A stretch of 64,000 bases of DNA from Coleophora flavipennella (GCA_947284805.1 OX369282.1:9103001-9167000); one strand, 5' to 3'. Positions 52,801 to 56,815 are shown, numbered from the stretch's first letter. Notes: generated by a model from the letters alone, not told the origin. Program-made: numbers and translations.

Positions 52801-54891
52801 CTAGAGAGCACGAGTGGCCAAAGAACACAGCAACTTGCACTACAGAGTACGTAATTTAATAAAAATGTATCCCCCGCATTATCTTTGTTGACATTAATTC
52901 GAAAACGGCCGGGCGAAGTAACGAGCTAACATCGGTCGGTTAGTCCATTCGCTTCACACCAGGAGGTCGCGGGTGCGATTCCCGGCGGGGTCAACTTGTA
53001 AGACTCGGTTTGGTTGGTGGTAGGGCATTTTCTAAGCCCGCCTGGCTAGCTACCACCATCTTACCACCACGTCTTGCCGCCGACAAACATCAGTGTTAAT
53101 AGCATTGATGTGTTCCGGCTTGAAGATAAGATACCCAGTTCTCCATTGCGTTGGGGAATCTTGGTAACTTTGGCTTCCATCTTCGGCAACATCGTCACTT
53201 ACTATCAGGTGAGATGATGCCAAGGGCTTACCAATTGTAAATAAAAAAACAACAAGAGAGAAAAAGAGTTTGCGGATTGTTTGGGTCAACATAATATATT
53301 TGTTTACTTCAAACTTCAGACAGATAGTCCGCAACAAAAAATGATATTTTTCTCATTGATATTTAAAATAATACCTTTGTTATATCCGTAATTACATTTG
53401 ATTAATAATTTTTTTCTTCTTCTATAAAATGTTGTGCGGACCGCGATGGTTATTTCATTTCTTAAAACTAATTGGTGACGCCTGATCTAGAGCCTCTGAC
53501 ACGACTTAAGAGGTAACGCGGTCTAAAGAATAGGTATTCGAATAAAATGTCGCTCCCTCCCTTCCCCAAACCTCTCCGTATACAGCAAGAAAAGAAGAAC
53601 TGCAGCGGAGACCGATAATAGCCACTAAAATTGACCAAAACAGCATTTCGTAGTCCCCTATTTCCTCCTCCAAAACTGCGAAATATATATTTTTTTAAAT
53701 ATATAAGTAAAATACCGTATAATGGGTCCCCAGGATGCTTGAGTTTCCATACAAACGTGGTTCCGCTTTGATGCATGAACTGCATGCCGGATTGAATCCA
53801 AACTTTGCGAATATATTAATAATAATAATAGTACTTAATAATAATTTATTCACTTTAAGAAGTATTATCAAAAAAACGTTTTACCTATGCCTATATATTT
53901 TTATTTTATTGTTAATATGGGTATTATTTTTTGGTGGGTGTCTGAAAATGAATGACGTTTCAATTTAGCAATTTTCACAGTTTTTGAAGGCTCCTGTTTT
54001 ATCCTATTATAATTAGAATATGGGAAAAAGGTTGATGGAAAAAAAATACATTATTGTCATTATCCAGGGATGAAACAGGGGACTACGATTGTATGGAAAA
54101 AATGGCGCCCGCGTTTCCTCTTAACAACTGCCATCTATTTAGAGCAACCGGCACTTACGGTCGAAATAAACTCCACTAACAGTCAAACCCATCCAGATAA
54201 TAACTGTGCTTATGGTCTTAACTTGCGTGATCAATGCAACGACAAACTGAGTCGCGACTGCTTTACAAAGAGCACGGGCACTTTCTTAAATCCTTCTATA
54301 ATCTTGCCTATTATTTTATCAACCGACTTTCAAAAAGGAGGAGGTTCTCAATTCGACTGTATGTTTTTTTTTTAATGTGTGTTAACTCAGAACTTTTGAA
54401 TGGGTGAACCGATTTTGATGATCCTTTTTTTATTTGAAAGCTAGTGCTTTCCGTGTGGTTCCATATAAATTTTATCAAAATAGTAGTACTTTATTAGAAA
54501 ATTAATAAAAACAAAAAATAATAATACTTATTATATCGCTGTTTCCCTACTCAAAGGTTGCCTGGAAGATTGTATAGGCTTTCTTCTTTGTTGTTAATTT
54601 CTTTTTTGTTATGTTGTGATGCAATAAAGAATATTGTATTGTATTGTCTTGTATTGTAATAATGCAAAAATGTACTAAGTTGTTGCGATGGAAGTCGGTT
54701 TTTTAACGTGTTTAGCGTTTTTCTCAAACAATTTTACCTCCTCAGTGACTCTGGGCTCGAGTTTGCACCGGACATCGTTGTAGCTGAGCGCAGATAGGTG
54801 TGCCACCTGCCCCACAATCAGGACTGGCTCCTGCTCAGGGTCCGCAGCTGTCAGTCCGCACTGGAACTTGATGCTGACCGAGCTCGACATC
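22764..54891 (-). CDS. NPEPL1: NPEPL1-type M17 zinc aminopeptidase, 12 exons
   Basis: Exons joined by eye: 54890-54738, 48031-47975, 46960-46772, 45500-45338, 42979-42783, 41280-41053, 38559-38414, 32086-32022, 29519-29428, 28832-28656, 25823-25713, 22868-22764. Phases agree at every junction and the product is about 560 residues (vertebrate NPEPL1 is 523). M17 leucyl aminopeptidases remove N-terminal residues using two metal ions. Expected metal and catalytic residues are all present: K315, D320 and K327 in GKGIVYDTGGLSIK, D338 in MKGDCAG, D397 and E399 in NNTDAEG, and R401. The C-terminal GERATGYGVALL is typical of NPEPL1. Expression and cytosolic location are inferred. Introns carry very many repeats, and several exon junctions have been tandemly duplicated (see findings). 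An AG acceptor directly before the first ATG suggests an additional upstream 5' exon. Confidence 0.9.
23018..23380 (+). pseudogene. Non-LTR retrotransposon ORF2 C-terminus with zinc finger
   Basis: The plus strand reads DRxxWR-like ERPEWRRIVNRQVREFEDQR, then KCPQCARSFAAKIG, a TAA stop, and INHLRAHAR. With the stop read through this is a C-x2-C-x12-H-x3-H finger, the usual end of the ORF2 protein in several insect LINE groups. The stop replaces a leucine codon of the finger. It is only the 3' end of an element and is distinct from the RTE family, which has no such finger. Confidence 0.7.
24371..24570 (-). mobile_element. tRNA-derived SINE (family 3)
   Basis: On the minus strand the head holds a perfect box B, GGGTTCGATTCCC (about 24510), and CCTGCCTGCTAGGCCAAGGG upstream of it, with the body GGAAAACATTCGGGTGACGA. 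A relative is at 43555-43785. Internal RNA polymerase III promoter boxes identify it as tRNA-derived. Confidence 0.7.
24898..25440 (-). mobile_element. Helitron-like repeat copy
   Basis: Minus-strand copy of the longer sub-family: GCTTTGCTCGCGTGGGCATC at one end, TTCCTTCGGGAACTATATCG inside, and TAATATTAGCAAGGA at the other. It is the same sub-family as 38887-39244 and 55048-55600. The CTAG end is lost here (GAAGCTTTTG). Confidence 0.55.
25641..25686 (-). mobile_element. tRNA-derived SINE head fragment (family 2)
   Basis: CGACCTCCTGGTGTGAAGCG followed by AATGGATGCCACGGAGGCG is the inverted head of the SINE seen complete at 29728-30000. Only about 45 bp remains, 27 bp downstream of the exon 11 donor site. 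Confidence 0.6.
25713..25823 (-). CDS. NPEPL1: Aminopeptidase exon 11
   Basis: A CATTTCAG acceptor and GTAAGT donor enclose 37 codons in phase 0: DRNNAQVSCAGLFILAHLGF then DFPGSWLHIDMAAPSHC. This is the 'CAGLFIASHIGFDWPGVWVHLDIAAP' region of NPEPL1. Confidence 0.93.
26231..26284 (-). mobile_element. RTE LINE 3' tip
   Basis: CATCATATCAGGCGAAAAGC then GTCCACTGCTAGACAAAGGC is the inverted extreme 3' end of the RTE family, about 54 bp. It is a very short truncated insertion. Confidence 0.7.
26398..26812 (+). mobile_element. tRNA-derived SINE with RTE tail (family 1b)
   Basis: The head has the box B-like GTGATTCGAATCGTG, the body GGAAACCTGCACACGCCTGC and GGGTAGGCTGGAGCCCCTCG, and the 3' end GAGCTGATATGATGATGATG. 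About 60 bp (26726-26785) have been inserted between the body and the tail. The same head is found as a fragment at 59440-59567. Confidence 0.72.
26995..27725. repeat. Two tandem copies of the 'CCGACTTCC' repeat
   Basis: ACCGATTTTGATAAAATTTA, TCAAATAAAAAAAGAATCAT and TTGAGAACTTCCTCCTTTTT occur in two diverged copies (about 26998-27215 and 27205-27725), the second split by an RTE insertion. A minus-strand copy is at 54300-54715 and partial copies are at 21965-22170 and 49775-49910. The class is not known to me. Confidence 0.6.
27319..27613 (-). mobile_element. RTE LINE 3' fragment, 12-bp target duplication
   Basis: GGTACCAAATAT at 27307-27318 is repeated exactly at 27614-27625. The insert is a 295-bp 5'-truncated RTE copy; the minus strand reads RRRSKVTDIAHRIAKLKWQW to GRPSTRWTDDLVKIAGSRWM without a stop. 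It landed inside the repeat at 26995-27725. Confidence 0.9.
28139..28232 (+). mobile_element. SINE family 1, 3' part only
   Basis: CGCACTGGGCCCGCGTGGTC, CTAATTCAGGGTAGGCTCGA and GACGTATATGAGCTGATATT form the 3' half of the tRNA-derived SINE seen at 6588-6888. The head is missing. The tail then runs into TAATGAATGAATG rather than ATGATG. Confidence 0.72.
28318..28471 (+). mobile_element. RTE LINE 3' fragment
   Basis: A plus-strand copy of the last 150 bp of the RTE family (GACGACATGGTGAAGGTCAC, GCAGCGCAGGACCGGTCGTT, CATTTGTCCAGCAGTGG, GATATGATGATG), clearly diverged. It is a 5'-truncated fossil in intron 10 of the aminopeptidase gene, downstream of exon 10. Confidence 0.75.
28656..28832 (-). 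CDS. NPEPL1: Aminopeptidase exon 10
   Basis: Exactly 59 codons in phase 0: GTATGKYHAGILSNCHRLEQ, then LCVTAGLRSGDLAHALPFAP and ELHFTELSSPLADMKNSVA. The acceptor is CTTTTATAG. The donor needed to keep phase with exon 11 is GTTCGT, a weak site (matching at +1, +2, +5 and +6). The exon is strikingly GC-rich compared with its surroundings. Confidence 0.92.
28879..29277 (+). mobile_element. RTE LINE 3' fragment close to exon 10 acceptor
   Basis: A 5'-truncated copy of about 400 bp in the sense opposite to the aminopeptidase gene. It starts at codons for TETWSLTMGLIRRL and ends CGGCTGATATATAAAATGATGATG. The flanking GATGACATA at 28870-28878 and 29278-29286 is the target duplication. One frameshift (near 29015) and one internal change are visible. 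Its left end is only 46 bp from the first base of exon 10. Confidence 0.88.
29428..29519 (-). CDS. NPEPL1: Aminopeptidase exon 9
   Basis: A GTTTTTTTCAG acceptor and GTAAGT donor. Two bases complete the glycine of AEG, then 30 codons RLVLSDGVVYAQRDLKANTI and VDMATLTGAQ follow. R401 of the catalytic site is the first full codon. VDMATLTGAQ is a signature of M17 peptidases. Confidence 0.95.
29728..30000 (-). mobile_element. tRNA-derived SINE (family 2), near full length
   Basis: On the minus strand it begins CGCCTCCGTGGCTTAATGGT (box A-like TGGCTTAATGG) and continues ACACCAGGAGGTCGCG, box B-like TTTCGATTCCC, then GGGCATTTTCTAAGCCCGCC and CAAGCCGGAACACATCAATG reversed. Relatives are at 35791-36106, 52938-53245, 49425-49499 and 63250-63375. 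Confidence 0.78.
30275..30378 (-). mobile_element. SINE family 1, 3' part
   Basis: The inverted tail CATCATCATATCAGCTCATA, then CCGAGGGGCTCGAGCCTACC and GGCCCAGTGCGGG. It is the 3' third of the tRNA-derived SINE, minus strand, without its head. Confidence 0.72.
30991..31153 (-). mobile_element. Helitron-like repeat adjoining the 87-bp array
   Basis: CAGCTGTTTCCCGCGGCTTC, CATTTCTATGACTTTTCGAG, GTTAATCCAGGTCCTAATCT and CAGATCCTTTCAGTAGTTTT belong to the family with clean ends at 42132-42348. Its far end (AACAAACATACACACTCACA to TATAATATTAGTGTGA) is contained in the first unit of the adjoining minisatellite, so this insertion supplied most of the array's unit. Confidence 0.65.
31154..32021. repeat. 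Minisatellite: 10 x 87 bp, includes start of intron 8
   Basis: Units begin at 31154, 31241, 31328, 31415, 31502, 31589, 31676, 31763, 31850 and 31937 and are nearly identical. Each is the end of a Helitron-like repeat plus about 30 bp equal to the first bases of the aminopeptidase intron after exon 8 (GTATGTTTTAACTGTACCGT on the minus strand). In the repeated copies the donor-like GTATGT is TTATGT, so only the copy touching the exon keeps a working 5' splice site. Confidence 0.93.
32022..32086 (-). CDS. NPEPL1: Aminopeptidase exon 8 (catalytic NTDAE)
   Basis: A 65-bp exon: one base completing R378, then PDDIHTLYSGRTVEINNTDA and E, then one base of the next glycine. The acceptor is CTCTATTCCAG, the donor GTATGT. 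D397 and E399 of NNTDAE bind the catalytic metals. The exon is sandwiched between two minisatellites: its own 5' half is repeated about 32 more times upstream in the transcript, and its donor-side intron is repeated ten times downstream. Only the middle of the exon (about 32023-32057) is unique. Confidence 0.95.
32058..34202. repeat. Minisatellite: ~33 copies of exon 8's 3' splice site
   Basis: Units are 66 bp (with GTACAACGTGTGG or GTATAACGTGTGG) or 64 bp (GTACAGTGTGG). On the minus strand each reads TTACTCTATTCCAG followed by the first 25-27 exonic bases (A CCA GAC GAC ATC CAC ACG TTG TAC) and then TCTGAATAAGATTAAAAACT of intron. The right-most unit is the true exon 8 boundary at 32086. The AG and polypyrimidine tract are intact in essentially all copies. 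A splice into any upstream copy meets a stop after about ten codons (SE-TAA or L-TGA). Confidence 0.95.
34210..35330. mobile_element. Multi-layer foldback element(s)
   Basis: A module with CGATTTTCACCTCTTAAA, GAACAAAAGCTAGGTTTATA occurs at 34210-34345 (+), inverted at 34440-34580, and again (+) at 35155-35310. Between the last two lies another inverted pair, GAGTTCCCGGCGTAAAC (34620) and GTTTACGCCGGGAACCC (35098), with arms of about 70 bp around GTCGTCGACGCAC. TTCACAGTCCTCTTAATA marks the module ends. It looks like a long-armed MITE inserted next to, or duplicated in, a relative. It adjoins the exon 8 array directly. Confidence 0.7.
35791..36106 (-). mobile_element. tRNA-derived SINE (family 2)
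   Basis: A minus-strand, diverged copy: the 3' end ACAATTGGCAAGCCCTTAGC, the middle CATCAATGTTGTTAGCATTG and GGCGGGCTTAGAAAATACCC, and a head ending GCCACAAAGGTGG. Box B is degenerate (AATTGAATCCGCG). Confidence 0.7.
36107..36985. other. Intron 7, AT-rich
   Basis: No exon is seen. 36220-36360 is an end-less minus-strand relative of the MITE at 21210-21467 (AACTCAAATGATTAGCAGTC). 36850-36985 contains moderately GC-rich unassigned sequence. Confidence 0.4.
36992..37164 (+). mobile_element. RTE LINE 3' fragment with internal duplication
   Basis: Plus-strand last 130 bp of the RTE family (GCAGCGCAGAACCGGTCGTC, TATGTCCAGCAGTGG, CGGCTGATATGATGATGATG). A 37-bp stretch (GACCGATGNCCTGGTGAA, GGTCGCGGGAAGCCGCTGG) is present twice in tandem at the 5' side, probably made during reverse transcription or by slippage. 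Confidence 0.8.
37502..37795 (+). pseudogene. LINE ORF2 fragment, region after RNase H
   Basis: A 95-codon open stretch reads PLRRACMEAEETAAHILLGC, KGLAQYR and RSLLDSLEDLDRQERRP. 'C-x2-C' plus 'ETAxHxLLxC' is the zinc-knuckle-like region near the C-terminus of RNase H-bearing LINE ORF2 proteins. The first CxxC cysteine is replaced by Arg-Arg-Ala. It is truncated at both ends and abuts an inverted RTE tail. Confidence 0.65.
37794..38290 (-). mobile_element. RTE LINE 3' fragment split by another repeat
   Basis: The minus-strand RTE copy covers 37794-37917 and 38149-38290. In between, 37918-38148 is an unrelated repeat with phrases CATACTGTATGTTAGTACTA and GTCAGGTCGCTATCTAGAGA that also occur at 48845-48945. 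The junctions CAACAGGTC and GACCAGGTC look like a short target duplication, so the repeat inserted into the RTE copy. Confidence 0.75.
38414..38559 (-). CDS. NPEPL1: Aminopeptidase exon 7
   Basis: A TGTGTGTTGCAG acceptor and GTAAGT donor; 48 codons plus two bases: TSMVGMKGDCAGAAAVLAAF then SVMVRARPNVNLHAVLCLAE and NAVGPNAT. D338 (KGD) is a metal ligand. NAVGPNATRPDD continues into exon 8. Confidence 0.95.
38887..39244 (+). mobile_element. Helitron-like element with clean ends
   Basis: Starts TCCTTACTAATATTATAAAT and ends GCGGACAAAAGCTAG, sitting between an A and a T. The hairpin CGCGGGCGAAGCCGCG lies about 10 bp from the CTAG end. 5'-TC, 3'-CTRR, a GC-rich hairpin near the 3' end and insertion between A and T without duplication are the hallmarks of Helitrons. 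There is no coding capacity, so it is non-autonomous. Confidence 0.7.
39440..39990. repeat. Dispersed AT-rich repeat, relative of 60450-61100
   Basis: Shares ATGGAAAAAATATATAATAT, ATATTACCACTT, AAATTTCTCGAAAA, and the end phrases GGCGTTCGGT and CGTATCAACCTGCTCGGATT with 60450-61100, in the same orientation. Partial similarity is also at 720-850. The class is unknown. Confidence 0.55.
40290..40505 (-). mobile_element. Helitron-like repeat, diverged sub-family
   Basis: GTGCTCGCGGCTTCGCCCGC at one end with the hairpin, CTGCATGCCAAATTTCAGCC and CCGTCCAGTGGTTTGGGCTG inside. The terminal CTAG is not preserved. Confidence 0.5.
41053..41280 (-). CDS. NPEPL1: Aminopeptidase exon 6
   Basis: 76 codons in phase 0 between a CTCCACAG acceptor and a GTGAGT donor: AHKIASDLDIPQPTVIRGEE, LKQRGMGGIYGVGRAAASPP, ALVALSYTAPGASETVAWVG and KGIVYDTGGLSIKAR. 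K315, D320 and K327 are the conserved metal and substrate residues of M17 enzymes. Confidence 0.95.
42132..42348 (+). mobile_element. Helitron-like element with clean ends (short sub-family)
   Basis: Starts TCCCTACTAATAATATAAAT, ends CCGCGGGAATCAGCTAG, between A and T. The subterminal hairpin is GCGGGTGAAGCCGC. Internal phrases GGCTGAAATTTGGTAGGTAG and CATAGGCTACTTTTTACCAC occur in the copies at 1256, 13005 and 30991. It is non-autonomous. Confidence 0.7.
42783..42979 (-). CDS. NPEPL1: Aminopeptidase exon 5
   Basis: A TTTGAATTAG acceptor and GTAAGA donor; two bases complete Gly188, then 65 codons LQFVSINTDGESEDELVGPL, SRQLTDNALSPEELATVQHA and CDATRLAASLADTPANIVNV, DQFIE. The 'R-LAA---DTP-N' pattern is the conserved link before the catalytic domain in M17 peptidases. 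Confidence 0.93.
43038..43290 (-). mobile_element. tRNA-derived SINE with RTE tail (family 1b)
   Basis: Inverted: tail ATCATCATATCAGCTCAATA, CGAGGGGCTCGAGCCTACCC, the body GGCGTGTGCAGGTTTCCTCA, and a head ending CGTGGCAGGATTCGAATTGC where GATTCGAAT is the remains of box B. The head is cut just beyond box B. Confidence 0.72.
43555..43785 (-). mobile_element. tRNA-derived SINE (family 3)
   Basis: Minus strand: GACAGGTTGCCTGAGAGGCA, CCTGTCTGCTGGGCCGAGAG, box B-like GGGTTCGATCCCC (about 43725), then CAGGGCAAACATTCGTGTAA. It is the same family as 24371-24570. Confidence 0.7.
44165..45337 (-). repeat. Decayed tandem copies of the exon 4 donor region
   Basis: On the minus strand the end of exon 4 and its donor (ATAAACAAG|GTATGTTG) are followed by further copies whose donor-like sites lie at about 45158-45163, 44998-45003 and 44807-44812, and by one exon-only piece at 44190-44235. 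The last still reads LSVQIHLKEDKN, compared with LSVQIHLVKEDKQ in exon 4. Spacing is 160-190 bp. Intervening intron phrases also match (TACTGAACRKAATYTTGNYATT). The last copy is cut by an RTE insertion. Confidence 0.8.
44236..44684 (+). mobile_element. RTE LINE 3' fragment, 450 bp
   Basis: The plus strand reads LPVIIYGTETWSLTKSLIRR, LKVIQRVMERAMLGVSLRDQ, IRNEDIRRRTKVTDIAHRIV, LKWQ then a TAG stop, and resumes GTSHS/…GRW to GRPPTRWTDELVKNA. It ends CGGCTGATATGATGATGATG. It is 5'-truncated and carries a stop plus a deletion near the end. It inserted beside the outermost decayed copy of exon 4. Confidence 0.85.
45338..45500 (-). CDS. NPEPL1: Aminopeptidase exon 4
   Basis: A CTTTCACACAG acceptor and GTATGT donor; 54 codons plus one base: LVCRKRDVFASAIAISRSYP, LYSARSGGNPLGGAAPPSSR and ALSVQIHLVKEDKQ. 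'VFASA-A--R--PL(Y/F)' matches vertebrate NPEPL1. The 5' half is GC-rich. Its 3' boundary is the source of the decayed copies between 44165 and 45337. Confidence 0.93.
46571..46732 (-). pseudogene. Duplicated exon 3 end with premature stop
   Basis: A 162-bp tandem copy of 46733-46894, about 97% identical. It contains the last ~42 codons of exon 3 and the GTAAGT donor. One of the differences turns CAG into TAG within AQQFSS. It lacks an AG acceptor at its 5' side, so it cannot be spliced in as an independent exon; if the second donor were used, the stop would truncate the protein. Confidence 0.85.
46772..46960 (-). CDS. NPEPL1: Aminopeptidase exon 3
   Basis: A TTTAATTTCAG acceptor and GTAAGT donor; 63 codons in phase 0: AWRRGMQVVTATPGDSTTLW, PGAVSLASLPARRSRHAAPS, RCHALAKIVRAQQFSSAPGE and SIV. 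'LASLPARRSRHxxPS' matches 'VAALPCRVSRHNSPS' of vertebrate NPEPL1. Most of the exon is strongly GC-rich. Its downstream half and donor are tandemly duplicated at 46571-46732. Confidence 0.9.
47975..48044 (-). CDS. NPEPL1: Aminopeptidase exon 2 (acceptor uncertain)
   Basis: The donor GTAAGT at 47974 is clear, and the encoded IVSRTKAPVFEEQMNNVIH leads in phase 0 into exon 3. Two acceptors are possible. TATTATTGTAG gives a 70-bp exon starting one base into a codon, which does not fit the phase-0 end of exon 1. An AG 13 bp further in (AAATGAG|ATT, exon 47975-48031) does fit. Either the inner site is used, or a small exon between exons 1 and 2 has been missed. This part of the protein is poorly conserved, so similarity cannot settle it. 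Confidence 0.72.
48423..48680. mobile_element. hAT-type MITE, complete 258-bp copy
   Basis: Termini CAAGAAGTTTATAGGTAAA and TTTACCTATAAACTTCTTG are inverted, and the arms continue through CTGGAGGCCACACTCTAAAT. The 8-bp duplication CGCAAAGT lies at 48415-48422 and 48681-48688. No coding capacity. A second, deleted copy is at 17545-17739. Confidence 0.9.
48700..49425. repeat. Intron 1 repeat cluster
   Basis: 48845-48945 shares CAATCTGAGTGACGGGGGGG and CCATACTGTACGTTAGTACT with 37990-38140. 49100-49230 contains AAGCTATACAAAACC and TATAGCTTGATGTGGCG with GC-rich sequence between (weakly inverted). 49245-49400 is a relative of the MITE at 21210-21467. No exon is supported. Confidence 0.5.
49425..49620 (-). 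mobile_element. SINE family 2 tail joined to an RTE fragment
   Basis: 49425-49499 is the inverted 3' end of SINE family 2 (ACAATTGGTAAGCCCTTGTC, TGATGCCGAAGATGG). It joins abruptly at AACTCGAGAACTTTACTG to a minus-strand RTE piece of about 120 bp containing TACGAGCTATGTGCCCTGCC and a short direct duplication (GCCACTTCTGTGGCAGTTCAG). Confidence 0.65.
49948..50226 (-). mobile_element. RTE LINE 3' fragment, 12-bp target duplication
   Basis: TCCTTATCCAAT at 49936-49947 is repeated exactly at 50227-50238. The 279-bp insert is a minus-strand RTE 3' end (RRRTKVSDIALRIAKLKWQW, GRPPTRWTDELVKIAGSRW) lacking about 40 bp around the LEWRPRTGKRS region. Confidence 0.9.
51139..51541 (+). mobile_element. 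RTE LINE 3' fragment
   Basis: Plus strand; reads SLTLGLIRRLKVTQRAMERA, MLGVSLRDRIRNEEIRRRTK, VTDIALRIAKFKWQ, a TGA stop, then GTHSS/…LEWRPRTGKRSVGRPPTRWT to the ATGATGATGA tail. ACTGTA flanks both sides (about 51134 and 51543), a short target duplication. It inserted directly beside the exon 1 duplicate at 51545. Confidence 0.85.
51545..51745 (-). pseudogene. Scrambled duplicate of aminopeptidase exon 1
   Basis: On the minus strand GATGTCCGATGCAAACTCAA and the next bases read DVRCKLKPRVTEE, about 90% identical at DNA level to exon 1's DVRCKLEPRVTEE. Just upstream, GGCATGACTTATCTGCG matches exon 1 with a 12-base deletion. Downstream, EELILIVELA resembles EQEPVLIVGQVA, which should come first. 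The order is therefore permuted, as if two tandem copies had been cut in the middle. A 28-bp direct repeat (CAACCGATAATATCCCCACA) follows at 51668-51721. Confidence 0.7.
52236..52562 (+). mobile_element. LINE-like 3' end, inverted copy at 60655
   Basis: GGGAGCGATGCCTGACTCTC, AGAACTGGCCTACTCTTGTT, CATGTTCTAATGACATAATC and AGAAAGAGTGTAATTTGCAC, ending AATAAATATATTGTATTG. The same sequence is inverted at 60655-60962. The AATAAA-containing end suggests a transcript-derived (retroposed) element. There is no coding potential. Confidence 0.6.
52938..53245 (+). mobile_element. tRNA-derived SINE (family 2), plus strand
   Basis: GGTTAGTCCATTCGCTTCAC, ACCAGGAGGTCGCGGG, box B-like GGTGCGATTCCC, then GGTAGGGCATTTTCTAAGCC, CTTGAAGATAAGATACCCAG and the 3' end GGGCTTACCAATTGTAAATA. 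It is the best-preserved 3' end of this SINE family in the window. Confidence 0.8.
54300..54715. repeat. 'CCGACTTCC' repeat, minus copy with TTGTATTG insert
   Basis: CAAAAAGGAGGAGGTTCTCA at one end and GATGGAAGTCGGTTTTTTAA at the other; the body ATAGTAGTACTTTATTAGAA matches 27050-27080. Between about 54535 and 54660 a piece with AATAAAGAATATTGTATTG is inserted. It ends 25 bp from the exon 1 donor site. Confidence 0.6.
54738..54891 (-). CDS. NPEPL1: Aminopeptidase exon 1 (first coding exon)
   Basis: 51 codons from ATG at 54890: MSSSVSIKFQCGLTAADPEQ, EPVLIVGQVAHLSALSYNDV and RCKLEPRVTEE, with a GTAAAA donor. It aligns with the vertebrate N-terminus 'LLLLGQLHHL…VRGKLQPRVTEE'. The ATG is preceded by TTCTCAGTTTTCAG|G, a strong acceptor, so a 5' non-coding exon or an N-terminal extension probably lies upstream. 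Confidence 0.9.
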
Positions 54892-55047
54892 CTGAAAACT
54901 GAGAAATGTTCTGTTTGGAAAGTGAAATCAATTTTCAAGAAAAATCAGAAATTATTATGTTATTTTTATTTGTGGTTCATACAATGCTTCATATTAAAAT
55001 GTTAATATTATTTTAACTAACATGTTTTTCACTTATTAATATTACTA

Positions 55048-55600
55048 GCTTTTGACCGCGGCTCCGCTCGCGTTGGCATCGTTTTTATGACTAGACCCTC
55101 AGAAGAGGGCGACTGGTGCGCGAGCTGCTCGGTTCGCGAGCGTAGGCAGTTTACTCCAGATCCCTCGGGAACTATATCAGGCTATTCTGATTTGCAGTCT
55201 ATGTCACTTCCCACCTCCTTCATTATTTCTATGCAAAAAACACATCAAGCCGTTGCTCCGTTACGACGAAGCCTAAAAATCTGTGTTCTAGATCGCTCAG
55301 GAATATTCTCGGGCCATGCTTATTATTAGTCTATATTATTTCCCATCCCCTCAAACATCTCTGTAACAAAAAATCACAAAATCCGTTGCTCCGTTGTGAT
55401 GTTAAAGGAATCAACCAAAACCAGAATATTTTTTTCAGTTCCCTCAGGAACTGTATCGGACTATGCTATTTTCACGGGGTAAAAAATAGCCTATGTCCTT
55501 CCGCATGACACAAGCTACCTCCGTGCCAAATTTTGTCAAAGTTGGTTTAGGTGTTGAAGCTTGAAAAGGTAACAAACAAATATACAAACAAACACATTTT
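55048..55600 (-). mobile_element. Helitron-like repeat (long sub-family)
   Basis: Minus-oriented: CTAGCTTTTGACCGCGGCTC at the 3' terminus (keeping CTAG), TCCCTCGGGAACTATATCAG twice-repeated inside, and GGTGTTGAAGCTTGAAAAGG near the 5' end. It contains an internal duplication of the TGCTCCGTT module (about 55253 and 55385). Confidence 0.6.
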
Positions 55601-55870
55601 TAACCCCCGACGCAAAAAAGAGGGGTGTTATAAGTTTGACCGCTATGTGTGTGTGTGTGTCTGTGTGTGTGTCTGTGTGTGTGTCTGTGTGTCTGTCTGT
55701 GTGTCTGTCTGTGGCACCGTAGCTCTCAAACGGGTTAACCGATTTGGATGCGGTTTTTTTTATTTAGAAGCAGGTTTTTTGGCGATGGTTCTTAGATACG
55801 TTTTATCAAAATCGGTTCAGCCGTTTCAAGGTCATCAGCTCTTTTGTTAGCTGTGGTAGGGTTCTTAGAC
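55601..55870. repeat. 'AACCCCCGACGC' repeat with GT microsatellite
   Basis: TTTAACCCCCGACGCAAAAA, GAGGGGTGTTATAAGTTTGA, a (GT)n/(CTGT)n tract at 55646-55714, then ACCGATTTGGATGCGG and AAAATCGGTTCAGCCGTTTC. A second copy lacking most of the microsatellite is at 56600-56800, and a short start is at 26388-26412. The class is unknown; it is common in Lepidoptera. Confidence 0.65.
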
Positions 55871-55970
55871 TCTTAATGTGTATTTACTTTACTTTCAAAC
55901 ATACATGTGACCAAAAACTTGAAACACTCATGTATGCTTAATAACTATGCAGGATTATGGAACTCTTGGT

Positions 55971-56490
55971 CTGATGCTGCAGCCAGGATATCCAGAACAC
56001 TAGCACACTCTTAAAAAAATAATAGCAGATATGTCGTGTTTGGACTCGTTTTGATCAGTATTTGATTCTGCATACAATGCAATGGTGGCAACACGGTGAG
56101 CTGATGCTGCGGCCAGGATATCCAGCACACTAGTACACTCTTAAAAAAATAATAGCAGATATGTCGTGTTTGGACTCGTTTTGATCAGTATTTGATTCTG
56201 CATACAATGCAATGGTGGCAACACGGTGAGCTGATGCTGCGGCCAGGATATCCAGAACACTAGCACACTCTTAAAAAAATAATAGCAGATATGTCGTGTT
56301 TGGACTCGTTTTGATCAGTATTTGATTATGCATACAATGCAATGGTGGCAACACGGTGAGTTGATGCTGCGGCCAGGATATCCAGCACACTAGTACACTC
56401 TTAAAAAATTAATAGCAGATATGTCGTGTTTGGACTCGTTTTGATCAGTATTTGATTCTGCATACAATGCAATGGTGGCAACACGGTGAG
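55971..56490. repeat. Tandem repeat, 4 x 130 bp
   Basis: Units start at 55971, 56101, 56231 and 56361 with CTGATGCTGCGGCCAGGATA and contain TATGTCGTGTTTGGACTCGT and ATGCAATGGTGGCAACACGG. Identity between units is very high. More distant relatives (GATGCTGCAGCATCTCCTGG) appear at 56918 and 57112, suggesting an older, larger array. Confidence 0.92.
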
Positions 56491-56599
56491 CTGATGTTGT
56501 TAAAATCCGTTAAATTTTTGACATACCTACGTACCTGAAACTATGACTAACTGTGAACTAAATATTATTGAAATAAACCTTCGCTTTGATTTCTTATAT

Positions 56600-56815
56600 A
56601 AACCCCCGACGCAAAAAGAGGGGTGTTATAAGTTTGACGCCAATTTCTGTGTGTTTGTGTCTGTTTGTCTGTGGCATCGCAACTCTCGAACGGATGGACC
56701 GATTTTGATGCGGTTTTTTTTACGTGAAACAAGTTTCCTTGCGGTGGTTCTTAGCTATAATCGATAAAGATCTGTTCAGCCGTTTGAGGGTTATCAGTTC
56801 TTATCTAGGTGACTA
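56600..56815. repeat. 'AACCCCCGACGC' repeat, second copy
   Basis: AACCCCCGACGCAAAAAGAG, TCGAACGGATGGACCGATTT and TCTGTTCAGCCGTTTGAGGG match 55601-55870 in the same orientation. Confidence 0.6.
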
